Shown here: positions 10,321 through 20,131 of the stretch, one piece after another
How the letters are laid out: each line of letters starts with the position of its first letter
Position numbering within the stretch: position 1 is the stretch's first letter
Source: Viola odorata
Lineage: Eukaryota; Streptophyta; Magnoliopsida; Malpighiales; Violaceae
Assembly (NCBI GenBank): GCA_963691705.1
Contig: OY829545.1
Location: forward strand, 33,219,475 to 33,283,474
DNA: 64,000 bases
Direction of reading: 5' to 3'
The notes under the pieces: model-generated
Told to the model about the DNA's origin: nothing
The model's input: only the letters and a program-made list of their open reading frames with translations
Databases searched by the model: none
Program-made: the position numbers and the translations under genes

Positions 10321-10963
10321 AAATTTTGCTCCCTCTGCTGTCTTTGCTCCGTTGAGATACTTCCCGGCGTCTCTGATTCTCACCACCCCGTAGAAAGGAG
10401 CGGAAGGAAGTTGCGAGTCGGACGGTGGTGGTTTCGAGTCATTCCGATCACCGACGCGCCGTCACTCTCCGCATTTGTCCAACTGCGTCGTCTGGTGTCG
10501 GAGGCTCATGGGGGCGCATGCCAGCTCTGTTTTGGTCGCCGTTGGTTGGGTTTTGCTCGCCTTGAGGTTGTCATCACGTCTGTAAAGTTTCATTGTATTC
10601 TGACAACGTTTACTCTCTGAATTTTGCATAATACCGAATCTGTCCCTATTTGGTATTTATTTTCTGGAGCTATTTGGTGTATATCACTTGGTGTGGACTC
10701 GGTGGTGGTCCGTTTGCTGCTCTAAAATTTGGTATTTATTCTCTCGAATTACTTGGTTGGCTTGTTTGTGTTAAGTTCGTATTTGCTACGTATTTGTTTG
10801 GTTGGCTGCGTATTTGCTCCATATCTGCTACGTATTTATTGCGTATTTGTTGTGTATTTGCTACACATTTGCTTCGTATTTGCTTCGTATGATTTGATAT
10901 TTGCTGCGTATCTGTTGTGTATTGGCTGCACATTCGCTCTGTATTTGCTTCTGGGATTGTGCC
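10321..10963 (+). other. Copia 5' leader with TTTGCTGCGTAT-like short repeats
   Basis: The 5' part (about 10380-10600) is GC-rich and has no recognisable coding content. From about 10750 to 10955 it becomes a degenerate array of 12-15 bp units around TTTGCT(A/G)CGTATT, some ten copies. Overlapping short frames here arise from the repeat. This is where the gag capsid would be expected in a complete Copia element. Confidence 0.7.
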
Positions 10964-13900
10964 ATGGCTTCTAATCTTGTCGGGGTACCTAGCTCCTCTT
11001 CTGAAAAGACTGTAACAATCTCTATAGATGAGTTTGCTAGATTCTCTGAGTATCTCTCTTCTTCTGGAAAGACTATAACTATCTCTGCCACTGAGTTTGC
11101 TAGATTCTCTCAGTATCTGCAATGTGCGAAGGCTACATCTGGTACTAGTTCAGCTGGGAGAGGTAAAACTTGTCTTATTTCTTCTTCCAACCAATGGGTT
11201 TTTGATTCTGGTGCGAATAAGCACATGACAGGTAATCCCAATGTCTTCTTGAGCATCAAGAGAGTTACAACACCCACACCTGTTACTATTGCAGATGGCA
11301 CTACTTGTAATGTTGTGGGTTCCGGCACTGTCAACCCTACATCTGCTATTACCATGTCATCTGTACTTAGTTTACCAGAGTTGACATTTAATTTGATGTC
11401 TGTGAGTAAACTAACCAAAGACCTGAATTGCTTCATCTCTCTCTTCCCTGATCATTGTCTATTTCAGGATATTGTGACAAAACAGGTCATTGGCAGAGGA
11501 CACGTATCTGGTGGTCTTTACATTCTCGATTCATCGGTCCCAAAATCAGTTACGTGTTTTAGTGTTACCTCTTTGTTTGAAGCTCACTGTCGTTTGGGAC
11601 ATCCGTGTATGGAGTATCTCAAGCGAGTGTGTCCACAATTCAAGTCTGCTACTTCTCTTGATTGTGAATCTTGTCATTTTTCGAAGTACCATCGCACTTC
11701 TTTGGGTCCACGGACTAATAAGCGTGCAGATTCAGCGTTTCAATTAGTTCATTCGGATGTTTGGGGTCCATGTCCTGTAACCGCCAAACTAGGATTCAGA
11801 TATTTTATCACTTTTGTGGATGATTACTCAAGAATGACTTGGGTATATTTCATGAAGAACCGGTCTGAGGTATTTCCCCATTTTTGTGCATTTTGTACTG
11901 AAATTAAGAATCAGTTTGGTACGTCTGTTCGCATTCTTAGAAGTGATAATGCTAAGGAATACATGTCAGAATCCTTTCAGCATTATATGACTCAGCATGG
12001 CATCTTGCATCAGTCTTCTTGCGTTGATACACCAGCTCAAAATGGTGTGGCAGAGAGAAAGAACAGACACCTTTTGGAAACTACTCGTGCTCTTTTATTT
12101 CAGAACAATGTTCCCAAGCAATTTTGGGTTGACGCTGTTTCTACAGCTTGTTTCTTGATTAATCGTATGCCTTCTGCAGTTCTTGATGATGGTATTCCAA
12201 TTACTGTACTTGCTCCTAGAAGACAATTATTTCCCATTGAGCCTAAGATCTTTGGTAGCACCTGCTATGTTCATGATGTTCGTCCTCGCATCACAAAGTT
12301 GGATCCTAAGGCTTTAAAGTGTGTCTTTTTGGGGTATGCTAGGCTTCAGAAAGGGTACCGATGCTACTCTCTAGACCTTCAGAAGTATATAGTGTCCATT
12401 GATGTTGCCTTCTCAAAACAGATACCGTTCTTCTCATCTCATCCTACTCCTACTCCTACTCCACAGGATAAGGATGATGATGGGGATGATGACTGGCTTG
12501 TCTATCCCACGATCTCTCCTGGTATCTCTGAGCAGTCTTCTAGAGATGTTGTCCTGCACCAGCCTACTTCCTTGGATCCTTCTTCAGGTACTTTTGATCA
12601 GTCTTCTAGTGATACTGCTCTGGATCATGCTACTTCTTTGGATCCTTCTTCTGGTACTCTTGATCAATCTTCTAATGATACTGCTCTAGATCATGCTACT
12701 TCTTCTGGTACTTCTGAGCATCCACCTGCAGATATTGTTATGATTCAGTCTCCTAATCTCTCAGTTATGGGAGACCCACCTTGCATTGATCCTCTGGTCC
12801 CTGCACCTCCATCAGAGCCCTCGGTACCTGCTCCCTCTACTGATCTGGATCTACCCATCAGTCTTCGCAAAGGTAAACGACAATGCAAATCTGTTTACTC
12901 AATTGCCAATTTTGTCTCTTATGATGGATTGTCTGGTTCGACACGTGCTTTGATTTCTTCTCTAGACTCTATTGTTGTTCCTAAAACAGTAAAGGAAGCA
13001 TTGAGTCATTCTGGATGGATGAATGCAATGCTTGAGGAGATTACAGCTTTGGATGAGAATCAGACTTGGGATTTAGTGAATTTACCAAAGGAGAAGAAAG
13101 TTGTGGGGTGTAAATGGGTGTTTGCAGTCAAAGTCAATCCAGATGGTTTCGTGGCCCGCCTTAAGGCACGACTTGTTGCCAAAGGATATGCTCAAACATA
13201 TGGGGTGGATTACTCTGAGACTTTTTCTCCTGTGGCCAAATTATCTTCTGTGAGGTTATTCATTTCTTTGGCTGCTTCTAGGAATTGACCCCTACATCAG
13301 TTGGACATCAAGAATGCCTTCCTTCATGGTGACCTACAAGAGGAAGTCTATATGGAGCAACCACCTGGGTTTGTTGCTCATGGGGAGTATGGAAAAGTTT
13401 GTCGTTTGAAGAAGGCTTTGTATGGTCTAAAACAGAGTCCTCGTGCCTGGTTTGGAAAATTCAGTGAGGTAGTTTTAGAATTTGGCATGCAAAAGAGTCA
13501 GTGTGATCATTCAGTCTTTTATAGACAATCTGCCGCTGGTGTTATTTTGCTTGTTGTGTATGTGGATGACATTATCATCACAGGAGATGACAGTGCCGGG
13601 ATTTCTTTGCTCAAATCTTTCCTGCATACCAAGTTTAGTACGAAAGACTTGGATCAGCTGAAATACTTTCTAGGGATAGAAGTTTCCAGGAGCAACAAAG
13701 GTATCTTCTTATCTCAAAGAAAGTATGTTCTTGATCTTCTTGCAGAAACAGGAAAGTTGGGAGCCAAGCCCTGTAGTACACCTATGGCTTCTAATGTCCA
13801 TCTCACGAAAGATGATGGTGACCCATTTGATGATCCTGAGAAGTATAGGAGATTAGTTGGGAAACTAAACTATCTCACAGTGACACGTCCTGACATCATC

Positions 13901-14515
13901 TTCGCGGTTAGTGTTGTCAGTCAGTTCATGTCTGCTCCAACAGATAAACATTGGGAAACTCTGGAGCATATCTTGTGCTATCTGAAAGGGGCACCTGGTC
14001 TCGGGATCCGGTATAGTAACCATGGTCACAACCAGATTGAGTGCTTTGCAGATGCTGATTGGGTTGGGTCGAAGATTGATAGAAGATCAATAACCGGCTA
14101 TTGTGTCTTTGTTGGTGGGAATCTGGTCTCATGGAAGAGTAAGAAGCAAAATGTGGTATCGCGATCTAGTGCAGAATCTGAATATAGAGCAATGACACAA
14201 TCCTCCTGTGAGATTTTATGGTTGCGACAACTACTAGTTGAGGTTGGTATAATACATTCATCACCATCAAAACTCTAGTGTGATAATCAAGCTGCTCTCC
14301 ACATTGCTTCTAATCCGGTATACCATGAGAGAACAAAACATATTGAAGTGGATTGCCACTTTATCCATGAGAAGATTCAGGAGAACATCATCTCCACTCA
14401 TTACGTAAAGACAGGTGAACAACTTGGTGATCTGTTCACAAAAGCTCTTCCAGGCTCTCGAGTGAATTATCTTTGTAACAAGCTGGGTATGATAAATATC
14501 TATGCTCCAGCTTGA
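10964..14515 (+). pseudogene. Copia polyprotein without capsid, two in-frame stops
   Basis: The start at 10964 has a strong GCCATGGC context. The frame runs for 1184 codons with only two stops, TGA at codon 775 (13286) and TAG at codon 1105 (14276), both replacing conserved Trp. A 63-bp tandem duplication (10997-11059, 11060-11122) repeats the [17 protein letters not shown] segment. Then come the protease [11 protein letters not shown] (residues 81-91), the pre-integrase [15 protein letters not shown] zinc site, the integrase core from HSDVWGPCP with [10 protein letters not shown] and later [15 protein letters not shown] with KWVFAVK, LDIKNAFLHGDL and YVDDIIITGDD, and RNase H with ADADWVG, SRSSAESEYRA and the DNQAALHIA segment. 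No capsid or CCHC knuckle is present, so it could not move alone. Confidence 0.9.
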
Positions 14516-14522
14516 GGGGGAG
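14512..14522 (+). other. Copia polypurine tract
   Basis: TTGAGGGGGAG immediately before the 3' LTR, overlapping the polyprotein stop codon. This is the standard Copia PPT arrangement. Confidence 0.9.
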
Positions 14523-14673
14523 TGTTAGAAAGTAGTGTATATATACATGTATTCATATTCGTACGTATGTGTATTAGAGTAGATGTATAGTATTTAGCTT
14601 GTCCTATAAATAGAGGACTATGTACATGTATACTTGGTAAGATGTATTAATGAGATATACACTTCAAAATACA
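14523..14673 (+). repeat. Copia 3' LTR
   Basis: 151 bp, TGTTAGAAAG to AAATACA, followed by the AGAAG duplication at 14674-14678. It has a 6-bp ATATAC-type insertion relative to the 5' LTR. Confidence 0.95.
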
Positions 14674-15590
14674 AGAAGCAAATTGGGAAAAAGGTAGAGG
14701 CTTACGTGGATGATATACTTGTCAAAAGTCGAAGCTTCGAGGACCATGTGGCTGATCTAGAAGAAGTTTTCAGCGTGATGCGAGAATACAGGATGAAGTT
14801 AAACCCCAAAAAATACATGTTCGCGTTTCAAACAGGCAAATTTCTAGGCTACGTGGTCAGCCAGAAAGGCATCCAGCCTAACCCTTCGAAAATAAAAGCA
14901 ATCCAAGACATGATATCTCCTCGAACTGTCAAAGAAGTGCAAAAGCTCACAGGGCGCATCATTGCGTTAGGGCGGTTTATCTCCAAGCAAGGCGAAAGAT
15001 GCCTCCCCTTTTTTAAAATTATTCGTAAGAGAGCCCCTTTTGGGTGGACAGAAGAATGCGAAGAAGCGTTTGCTGGCATAAAGGCCTACCTCCCATCTGA
15101 CCTGGTGCTGACAAGACCGGAATCGGGCGACGCTTTATACTTGTATCTAGGTGTCGCCGACGAGGTGGTCAGTACCATCCTGGTATGGAGTGATAGACAC
15201 ATTCATCACCCCATATTCTTTGTCAGTCACATACTGAAGGATGCCGAGTCGCGGTACACTCGCATAGAAAAAGTAGCGTTTGCCCTTGTACAAGCAACGC
15301 GAAAGATGGATCGATACTTTCAAGCTCATCCTGTCGTAGTACTTACTGATCAACCATTGGGAAAAATCTTTAGAAAGCCTGAGTCCTCAGGAAGAATGCT
15401 GATTTGGGCAATCGAACTCGAGCAGTATGGATTGCAATACAAGGCCAGACCGTCCATCAAAGCCCAAGCGTTAGCAGACTTCATAGCAGAATGCACATTT
15501 ACACAAGAGCTGCCGGTGAACCCACCAGAAGGGGAAGGGGAAGGGGAAGAGATAAATCTTCCATCCCCAAACACTTACAGTGATGCATAG
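14674..15590 (+). pseudogene. Tat element 2 RT (catalytic part) and RNase H
   Basis: Resumes the Tat RT after the Copia insertion. It contains EAYVDDILVKS (YVDD at 14704-14715), KCMF-type KKYMFAFQTGKFLGYVVS, the RT thumb with TVKEVQKLTGRI, and an RNase H domain with SDALYLYLGVADE-like start, a FVSHILKDAESRYTRIEK motif and LIWAIELEQYGLQY. The first RNase H lacks an obvious complete set of catalytic acids, as is common in Tat elements where a second RNase H is present. The frame stops at TAG 15588-15590 just before the second RNase H. Confidence 0.85.
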
Positions 15591-16205
15591 ATCATCAATG
15601 TAGATGGAGCCAAAAACCAAGAGTTAGCTGGCGTGAGAATTTTCATTATCGGACCCGATGGCATACAGTTGCGCTACGCCATCAGAATTCTGCAACCGCT
15701 ATCCAACAACGCGGCCGAATATGAAGCGTTACTGGCCGGACTTAGAATAGGCAACAACTTCTTCGCGGAAGCTACGCGCGATGCAGGGACAATGCGTGAT
15801 CCACAGCTAAAGATACAGGGGGACTCTAAATTGGTAATAGATCAAGTCTTGGGAAATTCCCAAGCTCGGGAACCTGTCATGATTCAATACCTTACAAAGG
15901 TAAAACATGAGCTAACAGAGACACAGAGAAAAGGCATTCAGGTCCACTTCAAGCATATTCCTCGAGAAGATAATAGTGAAGCTGGCAATCTTACTAAAAT
16001 GGCAGCTAACCCAACAGTCTCTATACCCAAAGATGTGCATTATAGTGAGATACTAGTGCCCTCTTTCATGGAAGAACAAGCGTCTCTGTGCGTAGAAGAA
16101 GTAGAGAGTGATTGGAGAATCCCCGTTGTGAAATATTTGAAACATGATGAGCTGCCAGTAGATAGCACTGAAAAAAGGAAAATTTTGAAACAAGCAGCAC
16201 GGTGA
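15591..16205 (+). pseudogene. Tat element 2 archaeal-type RNase H (aRNH)
   Basis: A second RNase H fold begins at about 15594 with INVDGAKNQELAG, continues through the open frame 15633-16205 with SNNAAEYEALLAGLRIG and IQGDSKLVIDQVLG, and ends with NSEAGNLTKMA. These supply the first Asp, the Glu and the second Asp of the RNase H catalytic set. The fourth position, normally Asp in an AD.L.K.A motif, appears changed. In plants this extra domain between RNase H and integrase marks Tat-lineage Ty3 elements. The frame is closed by TGA at 16203-16205. Confidence 0.8.
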
Positions 16206-17368
16206 ACATACTACAATGGGGAATTAATTCGAAAATATTTCTCTCATCCAGCTGCGAAGTGCATAACGGAGCAGGAAGGCCTCCACACTTTGCGAGAAAT
16301 CCATGAAGGAATATGCGGCATGCATGTGGCCGGTGACACCCTAGCGGCACAGGTCTTTCGTTCGCGATTCTACTAGCCCACCATTCGTAGAGACTGTCAC
16401 AATTTTGTAAAATCTTGTCAAAAATGTCAAGAATACGCCAAGATCCCACGAAGACCAGCCGTGCAAATTTCAGAAATTGTCCCCCCTGCCCGTTTGCCAA
16501 GTGGGGAATTGATATTTTGGGCCCGTTTCCAAAAGCCAGATCCCAATTGAAATTTGTGGTCGTGGCGGTAGATTATTTCACGAAGTGAGCAGAAGTGGAG
16601 GCGGTAGCTAACATTACCACGGAGAAGATTTGGCGTTTCTTCAAATATCAAGTCATAATGCGATTCGGGGTACCTCGCATATTGGTCAGCGACAACGGAA
16701 CACAATTTACAAGCCAATTCTTTAGAGATCAATGTGCAGAATTCCAAATTGAGCAGAGATTCTCTTCTGTAGCACCCCCCCCCCCCCCCCCCCCCCCGCC
16801 CCAAACCAATGGTCAGGCAGAAGTGACCAACCGTAGCATCCTCAGTGGCATCAAAAGGAACCTAAGAGGTTCTAAAAAGAAATGGGCAAACGAACTGCCA
16901 TATGTAATGTGGTCCTATCACATGACCGTCAAAATTACTACTGGAGAAACCCCCTTTGCGTTAGCCTTTGGTACAGAGGTTGTCACGCCGGTAGAAATTG
17001 GCACCTTGAGCCTGCGAGTGGCATATTTCAGAGAAGAAGTTAATGAAGAAAAGTTACGCGCTAACCTTGATGCGCTACCAGAAGTACAAGAAGAGGCTCT
17101 CCTAAAAACTTTGCATTACAAAAGGAAAATGGCGCAGTACCATAACAAACAAGTCAAGGAGCGATTGCTCAAAGCAGGAGACTTAGTGCTCAGAGACAAA
17201 CGAGCAGCGGGGCAACGCATGGGAAAACTCAGCCCAAATTGGGACGGGCCATATCGCGTCAATCGCGTCATCGGAAAGGGAGCATATCATTTGGAAACAC
17301 TTGACGGTACTCCCTTACCAAACTCTTGGAATATAGCCCGTTTAAAACTATATCATGCTAGAAGCTAA
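16206..17368 (+). pseudogene. Tat element 2 integrase, with stops and a poly-C run
   Basis: The zinc-binding HHCC region is readable at 16230-16440 (EIHEGICGMH then SCQKCQEYAK), with a stop at about 16373. A frameshift follows near 16500. The core and C-terminal region are open from 16595 to 17368 with SDNGTQFTSQFF, TNGQAEVTNRSIL, PYVMWSYH and a C-terminal LVLRDKRAAGQRMGKLSPNWDGPY segment. Exactly where the family has Tyr-Pro-Gln before TNGQAE, a run of 23 C (16775-16797) replaces it with a polyproline stretch. The C-terminal end and stop look original. Confidence 0.85.
16775..16797. repeat. Poly-C homopolymer (23 C)
   Basis: An uninterrupted run of 23 C followed by GCCCC, inside integrase. 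It probably grew from the short C-run of a Tyr-Pro codon context, or is a sequencing or assembly artefact. Confidence 0.9.
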
Positions 17369-17472
17369 TCTCCCCTATTTTGGTATTGTTAATATTGCTC
17401 TAACGCATAAATGAAAGGCATCTTTGTGCACATTGTGGCCAACAAATACGCAGATAATAAAGAATGCCAGGA
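17369..17472. other. Short spacer after Tat integrase
   Basis: About 100 bp of AT-rich sequence between the integrase stop and the 3' tandem array. No feature recognised. Confidence 0.5.
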
Positions 17473-17769
17473 GTGAAAATCCTATCATTGTGGTAACCGT
17501 GCTCACAAAGACGGCCCATTAAGACGAGGCACGCCCTGGCATAAATAGTGTTGGGGGTGAAAATCCTATCCTTGTGGTAACCGTGCTCACATAGATGACC
17601 CATTAAGACGAGGCACGTCCCAACGCCCCCGGGAGTGAAAATCCTATCCTTGTGGTAACCGTGCTCACATAGACGACCCATTAAGACGAGGCACGCCCCG
17701 GCATCCTGGGGAGTGAAAATCCTATCCTTGTGGTAGCCGTGCTCATATAGACGGGCCACTAAGACGAGG
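17473..17769. repeat. Tandem array in 3' UTR of Tat element 2 (4 x ~80 bp)
   Basis: Units start at 17473, 17557, 17635 and 17713 with GTGAAAATCCTATCCTTGTG and carry GTGCTCACATAGACGACCCA followed by TTAAGACGAGGCACG. The last unit is cut at the array end, where the sequence changes to Tat element 1 interior. An open frame on the minus strand across the array is a repeat artefact. Confidence 0.9.
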
Positions 17770-20131
17770 AAAAGTGTTGTGTGTTTTTATTTTGCGAAAA
17801 GTTTTTAATAAGTTTGTGCTCGACGACTGATTGCGATGAGGATAAATTGCGGTGAACGATAGTCGATAATTTGATCGTGGTGAGAGCAAAGTGCACGAAT
17901 CCTTGACTCTTTGCTGGAGATGTTTTTTCTTGATTGTTTTGAGGGCACTGTGCCCAAGTTTGCGATGATCTTTTTGAGATTTATTTTGCTGTTGATGTTT
18001 GACCATTTTTGTTTTGCACTTGCTTTTGGTGTTCCTTGAATGCTCTCTTTTTGATTTCGAGATCATTTTGACGAACCGCACTAACTTTTGAATTTTTGCA
18101 GGGAATGATCTCTCTTTTTTGTTTTGAGATCATCACTTGTTGTTGATGAAGCGCACCTAGTTTTTTTGAACCTCCGTTGGAAATGATCTCTCCCCCTCTT
18201 CATTGTTATATTTTGACCATTTTTGTACTTGGTTGCTTGTGTTCCTTGAACATTTTTTTTGAACAATTTTTGATTTTTTTTTGAGCAAGTAAAGCAAGTA
18301 CAATTTTTATTTGGTATGTCAACCTCTCTGTCTTTGGCAGAAGCCTCTAAGTCTTGATTTATTTGGCCTTCTTTGAACGTTGATTTGTCAACGATCCTCT
18401 AAGGGCTTCCTTGTCATTGCCTTGCTTGATGTGTAACCTCAACTCCAGTTTAGCGGTCCCAATCGAGCACTACTCACTTGGTTAGGAGAAAATACGAGGT
18501 TGGAGTGTTTGATAGAATCGTTCATAGTGTACGAAGTATGCATTTAAGGGCAAAAAGGTTAAAAATAAAAATGTGGAAGAAAAGCAAAGCAAAGTCCAAT
18601 ATCATCTTACTGCTATCCCATGTCTGACGGTTCATGTACCCTAGATATTATGCAAATCTAACTAGCACCTAGTTTAGCATTTACACTTTTGAAAGAAACA
18701 AGGCGTGAAGGCTCAAAATACTCACAGGGATATGTTTTGTGACTGCTTACGTCTAAACATGCCATGGATATAAGAGTTAACAGACAAGATCATGTATGTT
18801 TCATATAATTTCTAATGAACACACAAATTATCCATGACATGATAAAATGATGAATATGCTTGATTAAAAAATGTTCAAAACGTGGGATTTTTATTTCCCC
18901 CTCTTCTTTTTTTTTTTAGCCCAAGTTGCACATGTATAAAGAGAAAATTTTGCGAAAACTAAGGATTTTAGCCAACATGATGCACGCACTCTTGTAACAA
19001 TGTAAATAGTGGAAATTTAAAAATCGCGGAAATGTAACTTGCGAAAACATAAATTACGGAAACGAAAATTGCAAAAATGTAAAAGGACAACTTCCCTAAA
19101 AAATGAGCTCTGACATTTTTTGACACCTTCTTCTGGTCATCACTTCACTTGCTTGCCCCCAAGTTTACAAGTCTCGCTGCACCTGAAATGTAAAATTGCG
19201 GAAACGTAAATTGCGAAACCATAATTTATAGAAACGTAATTTGCGAAAGGGGAAATTGTAAACATAAAGGATAACTTCCTTGAAAAATGAGCTTTGACAT
19301 TTTTCAACACCTTCTTTTGGTCGTCACTTTATTCGCTTGCCCCCAAGTTTACAAGTCTCGTTGCACCTGAAATGTAAAATTGTGGAAACGTAAATTGCGA
19401 GACCATAATTTACAGAAATGTAATTTGCGAAAGGGGAATTTGTAAACATAAAGGGTAACTTCCTTAAAAAATGAGCTTCGACATTTTTCAACGCCTTCTT
19501 TTGGTCGTCACTTCATTCGCTTGCCCCCCAAGTTTATAAGTCTCGTTGCATTTGAAATGAAGAGATAGTAAAATAGTAAATTCATAGGGAAAAGGTATCC
19601 CAAGATGTTGAATTTAAAATTAACGAAAAATAGAATAATTGAGAAGAACACGTGGGTTTCCTCCCACGAGACGCCCTTGTTTAAAGTTGTAGGCTCGACT
19701 ATGGCGTGTGTTTGAGTCTTGTGTTTTTTGGATCAACATTCTTTTCAACTTCGTTGCTTGCCCCCAAGTTTATCCTTTCAGACTTCTCCTGATGAGGGAC
19801 TATCTCCTTTTTCCGCCCTTTCTCTTAAATTGACCGATTTGCGTGGAATCCCGGCCTCATTCTTAGTTGCGGTGATACTTTTTTCACCGGTAAAGACATA
19901 GGGTTTATCAAAACCAACCGAATCAACGTTCATCCTGAAATGCGAACAGTACAAGACGCTCGAAGAGAGGGTTAATTATATTTATTTATTTTTAAATCGA
20001 AGGGGAATGCAAGTTCTTATAAAAGACAATAAAACATGCATACATATTACAAGGAGACATCAGGAAGCGTGGTGGCAGTCTAATTACGCAGAGCCCCCCC
20101 TACCAGACTTCTTCACGCAAATGGCCGAGCC
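17770..20131 (-). other. Non-coding interior of Tat element 1, pol absent
   Basis: Lies downstream of the element 1 gag in its reading direction, where protease and RT should be. I see no protease, RT or integrase motif on either strand. Two ~130-bp imperfect copies at about 17990-18260 share TTTGACCATTTTTGT and AATGATCTCTC. A threefold ~184-bp array follows at 19080-19560. The remainder is AT-rich and has no supported gene. Confidence 0.6.
19081..19560. repeat. Three ~184-bp tandem repeats in Tat element 1
   Basis: The marker GCTTGCCCCCAAGTTTACAA (or a close variant) recurs at 19151, 19335 and 19519, with the surrounding AAATGAGCTTTGACATTTTT and ACGTAAATTGCGA blocks repeating in the same order. 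A partial fourth marker lies at about 19756. Confidence 0.85.

Larger units (their letters stand above)
10164..14673 (+). mobile_element. Ty1/Copia retrotransposon, 4.5 kb, TSD AGAAG
   Basis: Bounded by near-identical short LTRs of 145 and 151 bp, each starting TGTTAG and ending ATACA, with the same 5-bp duplication AGAAG on both sides (10159-10163 and 14674-14678). It contains an initiator-Met-type PBS, a polyprotein and a PPT. The domain order protease-integrase-RT-RNase H is the Copia order. The LTRs differ by two substitutions and one 6-bp indel, so the insertion is young. It interrupts the RT of Tat element 2. The gag capsid region is missing. Confidence 0.95.
6606..17769 (+). mobile_element. 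Tat element 2 (Ty3/Gypsy, dual RNase H), 3' LTR missing
   Basis: A Ty3-type retrotransposon on the plus strand, in the order 5' LTR, PBS, gag, protease, RT, RNase H, second archaeal-type RNase H, integrase, then a 3' tandem array. The second RNase H between RNase H and integrase is the hallmark of the Tat lineage. The coding region carries several stop codons, a deletion in RT, a poly-C run in integrase and a nested Copia at 10164-14673. No copy of the 540-bp LTR follows the 3' array, so the 3' end was lost. It is inserted in array D of Tat element 1. Confidence 0.85.

Noticed and set aside
10411..10620. 69-codon ORF in the Copia leader as a captured host gene
   Set aside because: No recognisable domain and no sign of exon structure; left as an unexplained leader.
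17400..17759. 119-codon minus-strand ORF with a repeated HGYHKDRIFTP peptide
   Set aside because: It is the antisense reading of the four-unit tandem array after the Tat integrase.
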